From assembly GCF_003544895.1 (NCBI RefSeq), contig NZ_CP032125.1, forward strand, positions 1,564,001 through 1,628,000: DNA of 64,000 nucleotides, read 5' to 3'. Numbering within the stretch: the stretch's first letter is position 1; each line of letters opens with the position of its first letter. The notes under the pieces are model-generated. The model searched no databases, was not told the DNA's origin, and saw nothing but the letters and a program-made list of their open reading frames with translations. The position numbers were made by a program, and so were the translations under genes. Positions 18,802 to 27,482 of the stretch are shown in pieces. The stretch is from Profundibacter amoris (GTDB lineage Bacteria > Pseudomonadota > Alphaproteobacteria > Rhodobacterales > Rhodobacteraceae).

Positions 18802-19515
18802 ATGCCCGACCAACATATTGTCAGAAGTTTCGACAAAGACCTCGAGGCCATTCAGGCCAAGATCATGAAAATGGGCGGACTGGTTGAATCCGCCATCCAT
18901 GAAAGCGTCAAATCCCTGAAAAAGCGTGACGACGAACTGGCCGAACGGGTGCGCGAGGCGGATCACCTGATTGACAAGCTTGAAGAAGAGATCAATTACG
19001 ACGCCGCACAGGTTCTGGCCCTGCGCCAGCCCATTGCCAGCGATCTGCGGGTCGTTCTGTCGGTGATGAAAATCAGCGGCAATCTGGAACGGGTCGGGGA
19101 TTATGCCAAAAACCTGGCCAAACGCACAACGCTTCTGGTGCAGATGCCGGCCATTGACGGGGCCTCGGGCGCGATCAAACGCATGGCCCGCGAGGTTGAA
19201 CGGATGCTGAAAGACGCACTGGACGCCTATGTGCATCAGGACGTGGCACTGGCCGAGGACGTGCGGGCGCGCGATCACGAGGTGGACCAGATGTATAACG
19301 CGCTGTTTCGCGAATTCCTGACCTTCATGATGGAGGATCCGCGCAACATCACCGCCTGTATGCACCTGCATTTCATCGCCAAGAATATCGAACGCATGGG
19401 CGATCATGTGACCTCGATTGCCGAACAGGTGATTTATCTGGTGACGGGCGACATGCCCGGCAATGAACGCACCAAACTGGATTATATCGCCGAAGCGCAC
19501 GAGGCGGGGGACTAG
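18802..19515 (+). CDS. phoU: Phosphate signalling regulator PhoU
   Basis: 237 residues, two PhoU helical repeats (about 20-110 and 125-215), each with the E/DxxxD metal-binding pattern: DHLIDKLEEEINYD in the first, RDHEVDQMYNALFREF in the second, and NIERMGDHVTSIAE near the end. Start MPDQHIVRSFDKDLEAI has AAAGGATG upstream. Negative modulator of the Pho response in the cytosol, between PstB and PhoR. Lies 14 bases after pstB and 3 before phoB. Confidence 0.96.
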   Translation: MPDQHIVRSFDKDLEAIQAKIMKMGGLVESAIHESVKSLKKRDDELAERVREADHLIDKLEEEINYDAAQVLALRQPIASDLRVVLSVMKISGNLERVGDYAKNLAKRTTLLVQMPAIDGASGAIKRMAREVERMLKDALDAYVHQDVALAEDVRARDHEVDQMYNALFREFLTFMMEDPRNITACMHLHFIAKNIERMGDHVTSIAEQVIYLVTGDMPGNERTKLDYIAEAHEAGD

Positions 19516-19518
19516 GGC

Positions 19519-20208
19519 ATGGTTGTGGATTTGCCCACGGTTCTGGTGGTCGAGGATGAACCGGCACAGCGCGAAATCCTTGTCTATAACCTGAAGGCCG
19601 AAGGCTTTGCCGTGCGCGAGGCACCGGACGGCGACGAAGCCCTGTTGCAAGTGGCCGAGGCCCCGCCCGACATCATTCTGCTGGACTGGATGTTGCCCAA
19701 TGTTTCGGGCATAGAAATCTGCCGCCGTCTGAAAACCCGCCCCGAAACCCGCAACATCCCGATCATCATGCTGTCGGCCAGATCGGAAGAGGTCGATCTG
19801 GTGCGCGGGCTGGAAACGGGCGCGGATGATTACGTTTCCAAACCCTATTCGGTGGTCGAACTGATGGCGCGGGTGCGCAACCAGTTGCGGCGCACAAGGG
19901 CGGCGTCCCTTGGCGGGGAATTGCGCTTCGAGGATATCGTGCTGGATGGCGAAACCCATCGGGTGACGCGCGCGGGGCAGGGGATCAAGCTGGGTCCGAC
20001 CGAATTCCGCCTGTTGTCCACATTGATGGAAAAGCCGGGCCGTGTGCTGTCGCGCTCGCAATTGCTGGACCGTGTTTGGGGCCGCGATATCTACGTTGAT
20101 ACCCGCACGGTCGACGTGCATGTGGGCCGTCTGCGTAAGGCGCTGTGCCAGCATGGCGGCGATGATCCTGTGCGCACGGTGCGCGGGGCGGGTTATGCCT
20201 TGGGCTGA
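19519..20208 (+). CDS. phoB: Phosphate regulon response regulator PhoB
   Basis: 229 residues. Receiver domain with acidic pocket E12-D13 and phosphoacceptor Asp56 (ILLDWMLPN), Thr/Ser and Lys positions in MLSARSEEVD and YVSKPYS, then an OmpR-type winged helix (about 130-228, LGPTEFRLLSTLMEKPGRVLSR and YVDTRTVDVHVGRLRKAL). OmpR-family PhoB binds the Pho box seen before pstS. Its last 16 bases overlap the 3' end of the opposite lipid-synthesis gene, a tail-to-tail overlap. Confidence 0.96.
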   Translation: MVVDLPTVLVVEDEPAQREILVYNLKAEGFAVREAPDGDEALLQVAEAPPDIILLDWMLPNVSGIEICRRLKTRPETRNIPIIMLSARSEEVDLVRGLETGADDYVSKPYSVVELMARVRNQLRRTRAASLGGELRFEDIVLDGETHRVTRAGQGIKLGPTEFRLLSTLMEKPGRVLSRSQLLDRVWGRDIYVDTRTVDVHVGRLRKALCQHGGDDPVRTVRGAGYALG

Positions 20209-20837
20209 TTTAGCTGTTTGACCATGCGGGTCGAGCGGCGCAAAGCGGTTGCCGCCGCGCCCACGGTGACGATCCACAGCGCGATTTGCATTACCAATGC
20301 GCTATAGCCCCACAGCGTTGCGATCGAGGCCAGAACGGCGGCCAAAGTCACCGTTGCCATCCGCTGTGGTTTGGCCATTGGTCCGCAGAAATCCACCGCC
20401 AGCCCCGTGGCATGGCCCAATTCGCGCACATAGGCCGTCAGCACCGAAAACGCCGCCGCCGCCCAGCCCAGCGTGGGTATATCCAGCCCGTAACCGATGC
20501 CGGCAAGGATCAGGATATCCGACACCCGGTCCGGCATTTCGTTCCAGAATGCCCCGTCCGGTGATCCCTTGCCCGCCTCGACCGCGACCATGCCGTCCAG
20601 CAGGTTGCAGATCAGCCGCAACTGGCAGAACAACCCGCCCCCCAGCAGGGCCGCAATCCGCAAACCCCCGCCGGTTTGACCGGCCAGATAGAACAGCAGG
20701 CCGGCAATCAATGCAGCCCCCATGCTGGCAATCGAAATCTGGTTCGGTGTGATGGAAGTTTTCGCCAGAATCTGCGTCAGCCTGTTGGCCCAGCCGGTAT
20801 CGCGGCTGGCCAGCGGGCGGCGGTCGTTTTCATTCAC
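20193..20837 (-). CDS. CDP-alcohol phosphatidyltransferase family protein, variant motif
   Basis: About 214 residues from a GTG start at 20837, which overlaps the upstream stop by 8 bases; earlier starts would lie deep in that gene. Integral membrane protein with four or more hydrophobic helices. The family motif is recognisable but altered: NLLDGMVAVEAGKGSPDG followed by AFWNEMPDRVSD. Against the canonical DxxDGxxAR...GxxxDxxxD, the first Asp is Asn, AR is AV and the third Asp is Asn. I recall uncharacterised proteins with the same NExPDR pattern, so this is likely a subfamily and not decay. Last gene of a four-gene lipid unit; substrate unknown. Confidence 0.8.
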   Translation of the reverse strand: MNENDRRPLASRDTGWANRLTQILAKTSITPNQISIASMGAALIAGLLFYLAGQTGGGLRIAALLGGGLFCQLRLICNLLDGMVAVEAGKGSPDGAFWNEMPDRVSDILILAGIGYGLDIPTLGWAAAAFSVLTAYVRELGHATGLAVDFCGPMAKPQRMATVTLAAVLASIATLWGYSALVMQIALWIVTVGAAATALRRSTRMVKQLNQPKA

Positions 20838-21219
20838 CACGGGGGGCACCTCGTTGCTTGTAAACAATAAAATTATAGATTGCCGCATAGGTCGCGGCGA
20901 CACCAAAGGGCAGGGCAATGGTTTTCAGAACCTCGGGCGTGCCGACAAGGGTGTGAACTGTCACCAGCAGCACCAGACCGGCCGAGGCGGATATCAGGGG
21001 TGGCAACCACAGGGCAGAGGGGCCATTGAACCGGGTTTGCAGGGCCTCGATTGTGCGTTTCAGAAAATAGGTGATTGTGGCCGACATCAGCCCCTGAACA
21101 ATGCCCGCATAAACCGGTTTGGGCATCGGATGGCCCCAGTTGGCAAACAGCGCCCATGACCCCATTGCGCAAAAGGCAAACAGAACATGGGTGACGCTGC
21201 TTTGCAGGATTTTGTGCAT
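20830..21219 (-). CDS. Small integral membrane protein
   Basis: 129 residues, not recognised by name. Four predicted hydrophobic helices (about 8-28, 37-55, 70-90, 95-115), few charged residues, short basic tail (YKQRGAPRGE). Its ATG overlaps the stop of the CdsA-like gene (TGATG) and its end overlaps the CDP-alcohol transferase start, so it is embedded in the lipid operon. A flippase-like or scaffold role is possible but is only inferred from position. Confidence 0.75.
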   Translation of the reverse strand: MHKILQSSVTHVLFAFCAMGSWALFANWGHPMPKPVYAGIVQGLMSATITYFLKRTIEALQTRFNGPSALWLPPLISASAGLVLLVTVHTLVGTPEVLKTIALPFGVAATYAAIYNFIVYKQRGAPRGE

Positions 21220-22166
21220 CAGACGGTCCAGAAATAACGCACGATATGGAAAAAGATCGGCGCCGAGAAGATCACCGAATCCAGCCGGTCAATAAACCCG
21301 CCATGCCCCGCAATCATCTGGCCCCAGTCCTTGACCCCGCGATCGCGCTTGATCGCCGACATCACCAGCCCGCCAAAGAACCCCAGCAGCGCAATGATAA
21401 AGGCCAGCAGGCCCGCTTGCCAGAAATTGAACGGCGTCATCCACCACAGGCTGGCCCCGACCAGTGTGGCACTAAGAACCCCGCCAACGAAGCCTTCGAC
21501 AGTTTTCGAGGGCGACAATTTGGGCGCGATCTTGCGTTTGCCCGCCAGTTTGCCCCAGATGTATTGCAACACATCGCTGGACTGCACCACCAGCACCAGA
21601 AAGGCGATCAGCAGGATGTTTTGCCCCTCGTAGCCCGGAATATCCAGACTGAGCAGGGCAGGGACATGCGACACGCAATAGACCGTGATCATCAAGGCCC
21701 ATTGGACCTCGGCAATGCGGATCAGGAAATTCTTTGTCTCGCCCCGCAGCACCGCGAGGATCGGCATGAACAAATAGGCGTAAACGGGGATGAAAATCGA
21801 AAACATCCCGTACCAGTCTATCCAGATGAAATAGAACTGAAGTGGCAAGACGACGTAGAACACCATCGCCAGAACCAGATGGTCGGCGCGCCGCGTGTTG
21901 GTCAGGGATACGAATTCGCGCAGGGCGGCAAAGGACAACAGGCCAAACAGGATCACCACACCGGGGCGGCCCCAGATAAATGCCAGCCCGATCACGCCGA
22001 TCATCACCCACCACGCATTGATCCGCGCGTTCAGATTTTCGATCACCGGATTGGGTTCGGAACCGGTTTGCCTGCGTGCCAGCATATAGCCGATGGTCGA
22101 GGCGATGATCAGGACGACGGCCAGCCCGCCAAACAGCGTCAGCAAATTTGTTTGGTATTCAGTCAT
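21219..22166 (-). CDS. Phosphatidate cytidylyltransferase (CdsA-like)
   Basis: 315 residues, polytopic membrane protein. The CTP transferase signature is at the C-terminus: SPSKTVEGFVGG (about 218-229) and DRGVKDWGQMIAGHGGFIDRLDS (about 275-297), matching the KDxGxxxPGHGGxxDRxDS pattern. Makes CDP-diacylglycerol from phosphatidate and CTP. The housekeeping cdsA usually sits with frr-pyrH-uppS-dxr; here it is with an acyltransferase and a CDP-alcohol transferase, so this may be a second, specialised copy (as in the E. coli ynbAB pair). Overlaps its upstream neighbour by 8 bases. Confidence 0.9.
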   Translation of the reverse strand: MTEYQTNLLTLFGGLAVVLIIASTIGYMLARRQTGSEPNPVIENLNARINAWWVMIGVIGLAFIWGRPGVVILFGLLSFAALREFVSLTNTRRADHLVLAMVFYVVLPLQFYFIWIDWYGMFSIFIPVYAYLFMPILAVLRGETKNFLIRIAEVQWALMITVYCVSHVPALLSLDIPGYEGQNILLIAFLVLVVQSSDVLQYIWGKLAGKRKIAPKLSPSKTVEGFVGGVLSATLVGASLWWMTPFNFWQAGLLAFIIALLGFFGGLVMSAIKRDRGVKDWGQMIAGHGGFIDRLDSVIFSAPIFFHIVRYFWTV

Positions 22167-22809
22167 GATTATTGCCCGCGTCAGGAGATAGGTTCAATAC
22201 GCATGTCTCGGCGCGTTTCAGGAAGGTCTGTTTGTCTTCGCCATCCTGCAAATGGATCGGTGCGCCAAAAGTGACGCTACAGGCAAAGGGAATGGGGATG
22301 ATCTCGCCTTTGGGCAACACACGGTTCAGGTTTTCGATCCAGACCGGCACCAGTTCCACATCGGGGCGTTTTTCGGCCAGATGGAAGATGCCCGGTTTGA
22401 AGGGCAGCATCTGTTCGGTCGTGTTGCGCTGGCCTTCGGGGAAAATGATAAGCGAATTGCCTTCGTCCAGTGCTTCCAGCATCTGTTCCATCGGGTCCAG
22501 CACGCGGGTATCACGGTTTCTGTCGATCAGCACCGCGTTAAACACATTGCGCCCGATAAATGCCTTCAGTTTCGAGGTCAGCCAATAATCGGCCGCCGCC
22601 ACGGGGCGCGTCAGTTTGCGGATGGGCGGGGGCAGGACCGTCCATAGCAAAATGAAATCGCCGTTGCTGACGTGGTTGGCAAAATAGATTCGCCGCCGCC
22701 GGCTGGGACGCACACCGTCCCAATTGGCAAATACCGCTGTGATAAAGCGCGAAAAGGAAATGATCGAGAAGCCGGTAATCTTGGCCGCAATTGCTAATAT
22801 ACTATTCAT
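22159..22809 (-). CDS. Lysophospholipid (1-acylglycerol-3-phosphate) acyltransferase family protein
   Basis: 216 residues from the ATG at 22809 (MNSILAIAAKITGFS), chosen because the N-terminal hydrophobic helix begins there; a longer frame upstream has no family-like sequence. Acyltransferase motif I is NHVSNGD (H-x4-D), motif III is FPEGQRNTTEQ, and VPVWIENLNR is motif IV. No good ribosome binding site is visible before 22809, so the start is provisional. First gene of the overlapping lipid unit; would feed phosphatidate to the CdsA-like enzyme. Confidence 0.88.
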   Translation of the reverse strand: MNSILAIAAKITGFSIISFSRFITAVFANWDGVRPSRRRRIYFANHVSNGDFILLWTVLPPPIRKLTRPVAAADYWLTSKLKAFIGRNVFNAVLIDRNRDTRVLDPMEQMLEALDEGNSLIIFPEGQRNTTEQMLPFKPGIFHLAEKRPDVELVPVWIENLNRVLPKGEIIPIPFACSVTFGAPIHLQDGEDKQTFLKRAETCVLNLSPDAGNNHD

Positions 22810-23129
22810 GGAGGATGTTAGATAAGATTGCACAGGCTTTGGCAACCGTGTTTCAAAGGCGCCATGTCTGGATTGCTTTTCAGGACTGCCGTAAGTCTTG
22901 TTATGGCCCCAAAGAACAGAGCCGCGGGAAATTCGTTGCAACACAAATGGATCAGGGGCTAAGGTGTGCTGGTATTGCTGCCATTTCACACCTGTCCCTG
23001 AAGACAAAAAGAGTGTGGTGGTGGTGGTGGCCGGTCTTGGGGCGTTGGGGGGATCTGGAATTCACCGAATCTGCTTTGCAGGATCAAAACAACAAACAAG
23101 ACTGTAGATCAATAATAGGGAGAATAAAT
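22810..23129. other. 320-base divergent intergenic region
   Basis: Holds the promoters of the lipid unit (minus) and the TRAP operon (plus). The only obvious structure is a TGG trinucleotide run of five units near 23016-23030, just upstream of the TRAP gene. The frame of the TRAP gene is open back to 22791 but that extension is compositionally unlike a signal peptide and is not coding in my view. Confidence 0.5.
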
Positions 23130-24110
23130 ATGATCACATTCAAAACCAATCTGGCGGCGGCTGTCACCGTTGCCCTGACGTTTGGCGCTTCTGCTGTAAT
23201 GGCCGAAGAATGGGATATGCCGATGGCCTATTCCGCCACTAATTTCCATTCGGAAATGGGCGTGGTGTTTGCCGACAAGGTGCGTGAATACACCGATGGC
23301 GGTATCAATATCACGGTGCATCCCGGCGGATCCCTGTTCAAAGGCGGCGAAATCAAACGCGCGATCCAGACCGGTCAGGTGCCGATCGGTGAACGTTTCA
23401 TGTCGGCCCACGCCAACGAGGCCCCCTTGCTGGGCTGGGACAACCTGCCGTTTGTTGCCACCACATATGCGGATAACGAAAAACTGTGGCATGCCGCCAA
23501 AGACAGTGTGAACGCGCAGCTTTCCGATCTGAATCTGGTTGCGCTTTATACATGCCCGTGGCCCGGTCAGGGGTTCTATTTCAAGAAAGAGGTGAACTCC
23601 TCTGCGGATACCCAAGGCGTAAAATTCCGCTCTTACAACACCGCGACGGCAACCTTTGCCGAAGCGCTTGGCATGGTTCCGGTTCAGGTCGAAGCGGCCG
23701 AGCTAAGCCAGGCCCTTGCAACAGGTGTGGCCGAGGCGTTCATCTCGTCCGGCTCGACCGGTTATGACCGCAAAGTGTGGGAACAGCTGAGCCATTATTA
23801 CAAGGTCAACGCATGGCTGCCGCGCAACTATGTGATGGTCAACAAGGGCGTTTGGGACGGTCTTGATGATGCCACCAAAGCCGGCATCCAGAAAGCCGCA
23901 GATGAAACCGGTGCTGCCTGTGCCGCGAAATCCGAAGAACTGGCAAACTGGTATTTCGAGCAGCTTGAGGCAAACGGCATGACCGTTACCGATGCCAGCC
24001 CCGAGTTTCTGGCCGAGTTGAAAGCGATTGGCGAAAAGATGACCAATGACTGGCTGGAGCAAACCGGCGCTGACGGTCAGGCCATTCTGGACGCTTACAA
24101 CAAGATGTAA
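23130..24110 (+). CDS. TRAP transporter substrate-binding protein, DctP family
   Basis: 326 residues, periplasmic. The start at 23130 (ATAGGGAGAATAAAT upstream) gives signal peptide MITFKTNLAAAVTVALTFGASAVMA. DctP hallmarks: HPGGSLFKGGEIKRAIQTGQVPIGE, then the ligand-carboxylate Arg region GVKFRSYNTATATFAEALGMVP and SGSTGYDRKVWEQLSHYY. Ligand is not readable from the sequence. First gene of an SBP-DctQ-DctM operon. Confidence 0.93.
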   Translation: MITFKTNLAAAVTVALTFGASAVMAEEWDMPMAYSATNFHSEMGVVFADKVREYTDGGINITVHPGGSLFKGGEIKRAIQTGQVPIGERFMSAHANEAPLLGWDNLPFVATTYADNEKLWHAAKDSVNAQLSDLNLVALYTCPWPGQGFYFKKEVNSSADTQGVKFRSYNTATATFAEALGMVPVQVEAAELSQALATGVAEAFISSGSTGYDRKVWEQLSHYYKVNAWLPRNYVMVNKGVWDGLDDATKAGIQKAADETGAACAAKSEELANWYFEQLEANGMTVTDASPEFLAELKAIGEKMTNDWLEQTGADGQAILDAYNKM

Positions 24111-24116
24111 AAGCCG

Positions 24117-24144
24117 GTGGCCTCCGTAGAATTGCGGGGGCCAC
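24117..24144 (+). terminator. Stem-loop between TRAP binding protein and DctQ genes
   Basis: GTGGCCTCCG pairs with CGGGGGCCAC (one G-T pair) around a short loop, with no T-run. It begins 7 bases after the binding-protein stop. Same placement as the loops after the livK-like and pstS genes in this window. Confidence 0.6.
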
Positions 24145-24169
24145 ATACTGGATTTCAGGGGATAACACG

Positions 24170-24883
24170 GTGAGAGACTGGCAACCATTTCTGGGGCTGC
24201 CCTTGTGGGTGTGGCTGTTCGTATTTCCGGCGCTGCTGGCCGGTTTCTGCCTGATCCGGGGCAAGACGGCGAAACGGATATTGGCTCCGGTCTGGCGATT
24301 TCTGGACAGGGTCTATGTCTTTGCCGGCGTGATCGCGGCCTTTTTCATGCTGATGATCCTGTTGCTGATTGTGGCGCAGATGATATCGCGCTGGTCGGGC
24401 CTTACATTCCCCGGATCAACCGAATATGCGGGCTATGCAATGGCCGCAACGTCGTTCTTTGCGCTGGCCTATGCGCTGGTGAACGGCAGCCATATCAGGG
24501 TGTCGATTTTCCTGAACATGAATGAACATACCCGTTTCTGGCTGGATGCGCTGGCGACACTGATTGCCGCCGTCATCGCCACCTATTTCGCCCGTTACGC
24601 GATCAAGACCAACATCATGTCCGTGGTGTTGAATGACCGCACACAGGGGCAGGATTACACGCCGGAGTGGCTGATTTCCTTCTTTTCGATGTTTGCCAAT
24701 GCACCGTCAAAATGGGGGCAAATCTGGGCCGAAACCGGTTCCGGCTGGGTTTACACACCGATCTGGTTGCCGCAATTGCCGATGTCGATCGGCACTATCC
24801 TGCTGGCCGTGGCGCTGTGGGATGCATTAACGCGGCTGCTGGTGAACGGCGAAACCAGCATCGTCGGCGAGGCAATCGAATGA
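24170..24883 (+). CDS. TRAP transporter small permease, DctQ type
   Basis: 237 residues from a GTG start preceded by CAGGGGATAAC. Four transmembrane helices are expected; visible at about 14-30, 50-75, 88-105 and 120-142, plus a late hydrophobic stretch near 205-225. Longer than the usual 160-190 because of a loop (about 150-200, NIMSVVLNDRTQGQDYTPEW onward). Typical of the larger DctQ subgroup. ATGA overlap with the DctM gene. Confidence 0.9.
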   Translation: MRDWQPFLGLPLWVWLFVFPALLAGFCLIRGKTAKRILAPVWRFLDRVYVFAGVIAAFFMLMILLLIVAQMISRWSGLTFPGSTEYAGYAMAATSFFALAYALVNGSHIRVSIFLNMNEHTRFWLDALATLIAAVIATYFARYAIKTNIMSVVLNDRTQGQDYTPEWLISFFSMFANAPSKWGQIWAETGSGWVYTPIWLPQLPMSIGTILLAVALWDALTRLLVNGETSIVGEAIE

Positions 24884-26193
24884 GCGAATTATATGCAACC
24901 CTGACCTTTCTGTTTGTGCTTTTTGCCCTGCTGGGCGGTTCTGTCTGGGTTGGATTGGCCCTGATGGGGGTCGCCTGGGCCGGGATGGAGATGTTCACTA
25001 CGCGGCCCGCAGGGGATGCAATGATCACCACCATCTGGACGGGGGCAAGCAGTTGGACATTGACCGCCCTGCCGCTGTTTATCTGGATGGGTGAAATCCT
25101 GTACCGAACGCGATTATCACAGGACATGTTTCGCGGGTTGGCGCCGTGGCTGCGCTGGCTGCCGGGCGGGTTGCTGCACACAAATATCGCCGGTTGCACC
25201 ATCTTTGCAGCCGTTTCGGGCTCCTCGGCCGCCACCCTGACCACGGTTGGCAAAATGTCGATCCCCGAGTTGCGCAAACGCGGATACCCCGAGCATATGA
25301 TCATCGGCACCTTGGCCGGTGCCGCCACGCTGGGCCTGATGATCCCGCCATCCCTGACGCTGATTGTTTATGGGGTAACCATCAACGAAAGCATCACAAA
25401 ACTGTTCATGGCCGGCATTATTCCGGGCCTTATTCTGGCCAGCCTGTTTGCGCTTTATATCATGGGTTGGCATTTCCTGTTCAAGGATCAGCGGCCCGAA
25501 CCGGAACCGGCAATGAGCCTGCCGCAAATGCTGTCCGAAAGCCGTTTTCTGGTACCGGTTTTATTGCTGGTTTCGGTGGTGATCGGCTCAATGTATCTGG
25601 GATACGCCACCGCAACCGAGGCCGCAGCGGTCGGTGTGTTGGGATCCCTTGCGCTTGCCGCAATGCAAGGGTCGCTGAACTGGGGCACTTTCACCGCATC
25701 GCTGATGGGGGCCACGCGGACCTCGGCGATGATATCGTTGATCCTGATGGGGGCGTTTTTTCTGTCACTCTCGATGGGGTTCACCGGATTGCCACGGCAT
25801 CTGGCGGCCTGGATCGACAGCCTGAACATGTCGCCAACAATGCTGATCGTTGTGCTGACCGTGTTCTATGTTTTTCTGGGCATGTTCCTAGACGGGATTT
25901 CGTCGGTGGTGCTGACCATGGCGATTGTCGAGCCGATGATCCGGCAGGCGGGGATCGATGTGATCTGGTTTGGCATCTTCATTGTGGTGGTGGTTGAAAT
26001 GGCACAGGTCACACCGCCAATCGGGTTCAACCTGTTCGTATTGCAGGGGATGACGCGGCACGAAATTTCCTACATCGCCAAAACCGCCGTGCCGATGGTC
26101 GGGTTGATGTTGCTGATGGTGGTGATCCTGGTGATCTGGCCCGAAATCGCAACATGGTTGCCGGATAATATACGGCAAGTATCCAGCGGGTAA
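24880..26193 (+). CDS. TRAP transporter large permease, DctM type
   Basis: 437 residues, about 12 transmembrane segments. Family stretches are AVSGSSAATLTTVGKMSIPELRKRGY (about 108-133), TLAGAATLGLMIPPSLTLIVYG and the C-terminal EMAQVTPPIGFNLFVLQG. Starts at 24880, overlapping the dctQ stop. Drives Na+-coupled uptake with the DctP/DctQ partners. Ends the operon; the following 440 bases carry no gene. Confidence 0.94.
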   Translation: MSELYATLTFLFVLFALLGGSVWVGLALMGVAWAGMEMFTTRPAGDAMITTIWTGASSWTLTALPLFIWMGEILYRTRLSQDMFRGLAPWLRWLPGGLLHTNIAGCTIFAAVSGSSAATLTTVGKMSIPELRKRGYPEHMIIGTLAGAATLGLMIPPSLTLIVYGVTINESITKLFMAGIIPGLILASLFALYIMGWHFLFKDQRPEPEPAMSLPQMLSESRFLVPVLLLVSVVIGSMYLGYATATEAAAVGVLGSLALAAMQGSLNWGTFTASLMGATRTSAMISLILMGAFFLSLSMGFTGLPRHLAAWIDSLNMSPTMLIVVLTVFYVFLGMFLDGISSVVLTMAIVEPMIRQAGIDVIWFGIFIVVVVEMAQVTPPIGFNLFVLQGMTRHEISYIAKTAVPMVGLMLLMVVILVIWPEIATWLPDNIRQVSSG

Positions 26194-26635
26194 CGCCAGT
26201 AGCAGGCACGCAGGTCGCACAGGTTCCTGCGGGTCTCTTGGCGGGGGGCGCCTTCAACGCGGAACAGATCGTTAAACGCTGATGGGCTTGCCACGCAGGG
26301 TGCCTTCGGAGCCGGTCTGGATAAAATTTCATTCGGCCGCAACAATCTAGGTTTTGGTATAGACACCGCTATCAAAGATTTGGCCGCTGTATAGATCCAA
26401 TGTTGACCAATGGGTGTATCTTTCTGGTATGTGTCTGGACCGGATCGTCCATTCGTTGATATGAAATTGGCTATGGAAGGGGCGATCCGGTATCGCTTGA
26501 AATATTTTCAAATTATTGAGACTTCAAATTCATTGAAATCAATTCCAAGGAAATATCATTCCTGAGACTCGCGATATGTCTTACGGCGCGCGCCACACAC
26601 CATATCGGCGGATTTCAGCGGATTGGAGCAACCTA
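26194..26635. other. Gene-free stretch before the IS element
   Basis: No convincing frame. The right half (about 26480-26570) is markedly AT-rich (runs of ATTTTCAAATTATTG type) in contrast with the core genome, and the left half is GC-rich with scattered stops on all frames. Looks like decayed sequence at an island border. The last two bases (TA, 26634-26635) are the left target duplication of the IS element. Confidence 0.5.
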
Positions 26636-27482
26636 GGCTCAGGACTCATTGATTAACCCAGAAGATAACGATAGCAGCTATTTGGATTGCTGACAGGAAA
26701 GTATGGGCGCAACGGTCGAACCGCATGGCGATGCGTCGCCAGTCCTTGAGTTTGGCAAACATATTCTCGACCTTGTGCCGCTGTTTGTATAAGGTTTTAC
26801 AGTACGTTGCGGGGTGTTTACGTTTGGCTCTGGGCGGTATGCACGGGGTAATGCCGCGCTTGATCAGAGCCGCGCGGTAAGCGTCGCTATCGTAACCTTT
26901 ATCGCCAAGCATTTCCTTTGCTGCAGGTAAATCAGGCAGTAATGTTGCCGCACCTTTATGATCGGATTGCTGGCCCTCGGTTAGTAACAGCCGCACCGGG
27001 CGGCCCTCGCCGTCACAAACCGCGTGCAATTTGGAGTTCAATCCGCCTTTGGTGCGGCCAATAGCGCGGGGAACATCCCCCCTTTTAACAGGCTGCAAGC
27101 CGTGCGGTGCGTTTTGAGATGTGTTGCGTCAATCATTAACCGATCCGGCGGGCCATTTTCGGCGACCAAAGCCGTGAAAATTTTGTCAAACACCCCCATC
27201 TTCGACCACCTGATAAACCTGTTATATAAGGTTTTATGCGGCCCGTAGACCTCCGGAGCGTCCCGCCAACGCAAACCGTTGCGGATTACATGAATGATAC
27301 CGCTGATAACTTTGCGATCATCCACCCGTGGCACGCCGTGCGACAAAGGAAAATACGGTTTTATCCGCGCTAACTGTGCTTCGCTGAGCCAAAATTGATC
27401 TGACATACCACCCTCCTAATGTTGTGGAGCACAGTGATTCAGAATTTTGTCAGATAAGCAACATATTAATGGGTCCTGACCC
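26636..27482 (-). mobile_element. IS5-family insertion sequence (IS427-like group), intact
   Basis: 847-base element. The ends are imperfect inverted repeats: left GGCTCAGGACTCATTGAT, right (reverse complement) GGGTCAGGACCCATTAAT. A TA duplication flanks it (26634-26635 and 27483-27484), so the ends are assigned with fair confidence; a 3-base CTA reading is also possible. It encodes one transposase split over two frames. Ends and frameshift layout match the IS427 group of IS5. Both ends and both ORFs are whole, which suggests recent, possibly still active, insertion. Confidence 0.85.
26646..27406 (-). CDS. IS5-family transposase, two ORFs joined by -1 frameshift
   Basis: ORF A runs 27406-27038 (MSDQFWLSEAQLARIKPYFP, DUF4096-like N-terminal domain and first catalytic Asp in LMIDATHLKTHRTA). 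ORF B runs 27098-26646 and holds the second Asp (LGDKGYDSD) and the Glu (HKVENMFAKLKDWRRIAMR). The frames overlap and differ by -1; an A4G6 run (minus strand TTAAAAGGGGGGATG) at the overlap is the likely slip site. Joining them restores SLLKRGDVPRAIGRTKGG and a DDE protein of about 253 residues. GGAGG precedes the ATG. Programmed frameshifting, not decay, is the usual reading for this group. Confidence 0.88.

Noticed and set aside
18784-20277. 497-codon minus-strand frame across phoU and phoB
   Set aside because: Spans two well-identified genes on the other strand and is rich in His/Gln/Arg, a mark of antisense reading of GC-rich codons.
23011-23030. TGG repeats as a possible CRISPR or phase-variable coding repeat
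   Set aside because: Only five three-base units, in a non-coding leader; no spacer architecture.
22791-23129. 113-residue N-terminal extension of the TRAP binding protein
   Set aside because: The signal peptide begins exactly at 23130 with a ribosome binding site; an extension would abolish export.
26646-27406. Transposase as a frameshifted pseudogene
   Set aside because: The two ORFs overlap at an A4G6 slip site with the -1 relation normal for IS427-type elements, and both ends of the IS are intact.
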